Below are positions 6,248 to 8,754 of a stretch of 8,754 nucleotides of DNA, in pieces. The stretch lies in assembly GCA_946886925.1 (NCBI GenBank), contig CAMPJQ010000081.1, forward strand, positions 1-8,754, written 5' to 3'. This DNA is from an uncultured Terrimonas sp. GTDB taxonomy: Bacteria > Bacteroidota > Bacteroidia > Chitinophagales > Chitinophagaceae. Position 1 is the stretch's first letter. Each line of letters begins with the position of its first letter. The position numbers were made by a program, and so were the translations under genes. The notes beneath the pieces are model-generated. The model saw only the letters and a list, made by a program, of their open reading frames with translations, was not told where the DNA came from and made no database searches.

Positions 6248-8452
6248 TTATTCAACCCATATTTCATCTACAAAGAACCAGCAGGGATGTCCTACCCCAT
6301 AATGCCAGTGGGGACAGGTTTTTATAGCCGTTACATCTATTTTTATATAGCGGGCTTTTACCGGCCTATTGCCGGTGTAACTGAGATCAATAAATTTTAC
6401 CTGGGGATTTCTGTCTTCGGGATGATCAACGGATTGAAGCATCGTGTAGTCTGTACCGTTGGCTGAAATGGAATAAGTAACATTAGATGGTGCTAGTATC
6501 CATGCTCCCAACTGGTGCAGGAAATCGGTATGGATGCTGGTAAATTCCTTTTCACTGCCCAGGTCAAGCGTTAATGAAGCATCTGCACCCAGCCAGCCAA
6601 CCCATCCTTCGGCAAATGTCATACCTCCATACAACCCATCCGTAAGCGCAGCGCCCATGGCAGCATATTTTTCACTGGGCGGTATTGAAAAATTGAGGCC
6701 TGCAACCGGTATCTTTTTTTTGGCCGATGGCATATACCTTATCCGGTACAACGCACAATAATCAAGCGGACTATTTTTCCTTTCGTTGAGCGTGGGAACA
6801 GAAAACAATTTCACCCTTTCTTCAAACAGGTCCAGCTTGCGGCTGATATCATCCACGTTCATATCTTTTTCGGTACGGGCAATGTCCAGCTCTGAATACT
6901 GCAGCGGCAAACGGGTGCGCCATACTCTTTTCAATAAAACGGGATCTTTTGCAACGGCATTTTCCGCACGATCAAACAAGTTGTTGTACCTGCGCATGAG
7001 AGATGGCTTTAGCATGCCTTCTTTATGCGATACCGGCGAGTCGTATATCCATAACCGTTTGCCGCTACCCAGCAAAGCTCCTTCCATCAACTTTATATAC
7101 TGGTATAAATAAGGGGCCGCAGCGCCATAGTATCCGCGGAGGAATGTTTGTATAAGCGAATCTTCGTCCTGGTTCACATTCCACATCAGCTTCGACACCA
7201 GCCAGGTTCTTAATTCAGCAAAATCACCACCACGGCTGCCGGCTATCTGGGAAAAATGCATGGATACATTATTCTTACGGAACAGCCGCATATTTTCTCC
7301 CAGTATATGGAAGTTGGGAAATGGTGTAAGGTAATTGTCGAAGTTGATGCCATAGTCCCACACAAATATGTTTTCTGTTATAGCGCTCCAGCCTTCCAGC
7401 GCTGCTGCAAATTCCCGGCCCGAAGCATTTTCTTTTAAAGGAACTTCCCTGTCGCAATCAATACTGCACAACATTACATTTACATTTTTGGCCGGCTTTA
7501 CATGACGTGGGGGTTTCATGGAATATACATAAGCCAGTGTTGAAATTTCTTTATCGGGAAAACGTTCAGCGAGCTTGTTCATAAAATGTATAAGGCTGCC
7601 CGAATGAGCGCCTTCATAATCGTCAACCACTTTGCATTGATCACATTGGCAAAAAGTATAGTTTCCGTCGTTTTGGCTTACGGAAATCATGTGTTTACCG
7701 GGATTGGCTTTAAACACCGAATCCAGTCTTTGCGTTACAATTTCCAGTACCTCGGGGTTGGACAAGCACCACTGGCTGGCTTTGCCGGGATGGCGGCTGC
7801 CGTTGAAATAAGAATAGTATTCAGGGTGTGCTTCGCCATATACTGCCGATGGCAGTAAGAAATCGAAAGTGTGTACCCACAGGTTGCCAGCAAATATCTC
7901 CCGTGGTGTTTTCAAACGCATCCAGTTTCCGTAAATTGAATCCGTTGCCATGGCGTAATGCTGGCTTTGCCGGTACCGGAAGGAAGGTATTTCCGAAAAG
8001 TCAACTGCAGGTATCTGCAATGTGGAAGCCGGGGTTAAGCTGTATTCGTTTTCTCCCCAGTAGGAAACCCCGCAGTAGCGTTCAAGCAAACTCACTATAG
8101 CATATATAGACCCTTTTCCGCCGCCTGTAATCACCTGTAATACATGATTGTTGTGTACAACGCGAAATCCATCTTCAGGGAGATTGTTTCTCTGTACATT
8201 TTTATTGAATCCGTCATTGCCTATAACAATATCATTCTCTTTAATTTGGTTTGTTTTTTGAATCAACAGTTTTACTTTGGTAATTCTTTCCACAAAATCC
8301 TGCAGCAGGCGTGCTCCCCCCGCATCTACGCTATCGTCGGATGTAAGTACAATCCTGCCCGAAGGCTTACCGTCTTTAACCAGCGCCACCTGTGCCGGCA
8401 GTACAGCATAAAAGCAGAATACCGATAACAGCAGGCTGATAAGATGTTTCAT
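6248..8452 (-). CDS. Exported DUF4838 glycoside-hydrolase-like protein with C-terminal discoidin (F5/8 type C) domain
   Basis: Predicted secreted glycan-active protein of 734 residues. Signal peptide: MKHLISLLLSVFCFYAVLPA, cleaved before Q21; there is no lipobox cysteine. Residues about 30-155 resemble the GH20/GH67 N-terminal accessory fold (GRIVLTSDD, ITGGGKGSIYAIVSLLERY, GVSYWG). The DUF4838 core spans about 185-460 with HPEYYSYFNGSR (209-220), SVSQNDGNYTFCQCDQC (257-273, a CxCxxC cluster), FVWDYG (363-368) and GGDFAELRTWLVSKLMW (408-424). A helical linker follows. Residues about 598-734 are discoidin-like (LTDGLYGG, ASLTLDLGSEKEF, ARYIKIDVTA), ending with C713 and C724, a possible disulfide pair. 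Some DUF4838 proteins are, to my recollection, placed in CAZy family GH163 (endo-beta-N-acetylglucosaminidase); substrate and catalytic residues here are not established. The frame stays open to 8545, but the promoter at 8486-8518 lies inside that extension and the signal peptide begins at 8452, so 8452 is the start. Confidence 0.88.
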   Translation of the reverse strand: MKHLISLLLSVFCFYAVLPAQVALVKDGKPSGRIVLTSDDSVDAGGARLLQDFVERITKVKLLIQKTNQIKENDIVIGNDGFNKNVQRNNLPEDGFRVVHNNHVLQVITGGGKGSIYAIVSLLERYCGVSYWGENEYSLTPASTLQIPAVDFSEIPSFRYRQSQHYAMATDSIYGNWMRLKTPREIFAGNLWVHTFDFLLPSAVYGEAHPEYYSYFNGSRHPGKASQWCLSNPEVLEIVTQRLDSVFKANPGKHMISVSQNDGNYTFCQCDQCKVVDDYEGAHSGSLIHFMNKLAERFPDKEISTLAYVYSMKPPRHVKPAKNVNVMLCSIDCDREVPLKENASGREFAAALEGWSAITENIFVWDYGINFDNYLTPFPNFHILGENMRLFRKNNVSMHFSQIAGSRGGDFAELRTWLVSKLMWNVNQDEDSLIQTFLRGYYGAAAPYLYQYIKLMEGALLGSGKRLWIYDSPVSHKEGMLKPSLMRRYNNLFDRAENAVAKDPVLLKRVWRTRLPLQYSELDIARTEKDMNVDDISRKLDLFEERVKLFSVPTLNERKNSPLDYCALYRIRYMPSAKKKIPVAGLNFSIPPSEKYAAMGAALTDGLYGGMTFAEGWVGWLGADASLTLDLGSEKEFTSIHTDFLHQLGAWILAPSNVTYSISANGTDYTMLQSVDHPEDRNPQVKFIDLSYTGNRPVKARYIKIDVTAIKTCPHWHYGVGHPCWFFVDEIWVE

Positions 8453-8485
8453 GATAAAAGTAAAATGTGAGCTGAAGAATAATAG

Positions 8486-8518
8486 CAAAGGTACAACCCG
8501 CGAGTACAGGTTCCCAAA
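8486..8518 (-). promoter_or_regulatory. Bacteroidota-type promoter for the DUF4838 gene
   Basis: Read on the minus strand, TTTG (8518-8515) is followed after 21 bases by TACCTTTG (8493-8486), matching the Bacteroidota primary-sigma consensus TTTG / TAnnTTTG at every fixed position with normal spacing. Transcription should begin near 8479-8480, giving a leader of about 27 bases before the ATG at 8452. This supports the short start and places the gene in its own transcription unit, apart from the gene at the right edge. Confidence 0.75.
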
Positions 8519-8668
8519 CACATTGCTAAAGAAAGCAGAAGACAACTGGTTTGGTGGTAAGTGCGGAAATGGACAGACTTAGCCACAATCAAAAAAGGGA
8601 CTTGAATTTATACTATTCGTAAAACAAGTGAACCTGGTGGGATTTCAAAATTATTTGATTACATCACT

Positions 8669-8754
8669 TCATTGCGCCATCAAACGATTTTTCCTGTAAG
8701 AATTCTTAATGGCGATTTTGCCATTTTTAAAAGTAAACAGATCACAACCTGTAA
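8669..8754 (-). CDS. C-terminal end of a probable NTF2/SnoaL-like protein (partial, runs off the window)
   Basis: On the minus strand the last 27 codons before a TGA stop (8671-8669) read TGCDLFTFKNGKIAIKNSY followed by RKNRLMAQ. The block D-x-FTFK-(D/N)-GKIA-x-KNSYRKNR is typical of the C-terminal strand pair of NTF2/SnoaL-like fold proteins annotated as the nuclear transport factor 2 family. Only this tail is in the window, so its length, start and function cannot be judged. It is on the same strand as the DUF4838 gene and 216 bases upstream of it. The DUF4838 gene has its own promoter, so they need not be one operon. No convincing terminator is seen after the stop. Confidence 0.6.
   Translation of the reverse strand, partial: TGCDLFTFKNGKIAIKNSYRKNRLMAQ

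Noticed and set aside
6534..8428. Several + strand open frames opposite the DUF4838 gene.
   Set aside because: They are antisense to a protein with signal peptide, core and discoidin motifs throughout, and none has a plausible start or domain.
8669..8754. Terminator after the partial NTF2-like gene in 8540-8668.
   Set aside because: Only weak imperfect inverted repeats were found there, none followed by a T run on the minus strand.

Overview
The window looks like chromosomal DNA of a member of the Bacteroidota, most likely the Chitinophagaceae or a close relative. Four things point there: SprB-type repeats with YDG/MBG surface modules, a PorV outer-membrane protein of the type IX secretion system (T9SS), a DUF4838 glycoside-hydrolase-like protein, and a promoter matching the Bacteroidota TTTG / TAnnTTTG signature. 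The clear genes start without a Shine-Dalgarno sequence, which is usual in this phylum. The genus is inferred, not shown.

Layout: positions 1-166 are a leader with no gene I can defend. Positions 167-4816 (+) encode a 1549-residue secreted mosaic protein. In order it has a long signal peptide, an N-terminal beta-rich region, an Ig-like domain, four SprB-type repeats, a PKD-like domain, a second Ig-like domain, a Big/MBG-like module, four YDG repeats, two MBG modules and a degenerate T9SS sorting-domain-like C-terminus. A strong terminator hairpin follows at 4826-4864. Positions 4907-6076 (+) encode a PorV-family protein. A convergent spacer (6077-6247) holds a purine-rich tract and a second terminator-like hairpin. 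Positions 6248-8452 (-) encode an exported DUF4838 protein with a C-terminal discoidin (F5/8 type C) domain, read from a well-formed promoter at 8486-8518. At the right edge, 8669-8754 (-) is the 3' end of another gene, most likely of the NTF2/SnoaL-like family.

How the parts fit: PorV proteins collect T9SS substrates by their C-terminal domain, so the mosaic protein and the adjacent PorV plausibly form a cargo-plus-carrier pair. The PorV is not next to porU in this window, which suggests a second, cargo-associated copy. The DUF4838 enzyme is convergently transcribed with its own promoter and probably acts separately on glycans in the periplasm or outside the cell. No RNA genes, CRISPR arrays, insertion sequences or phage genes were seen. 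The most unusual element is the mosaic surface protein and its pairing with PorV; I found no clear evidence of a wholly new defence or mobile system.
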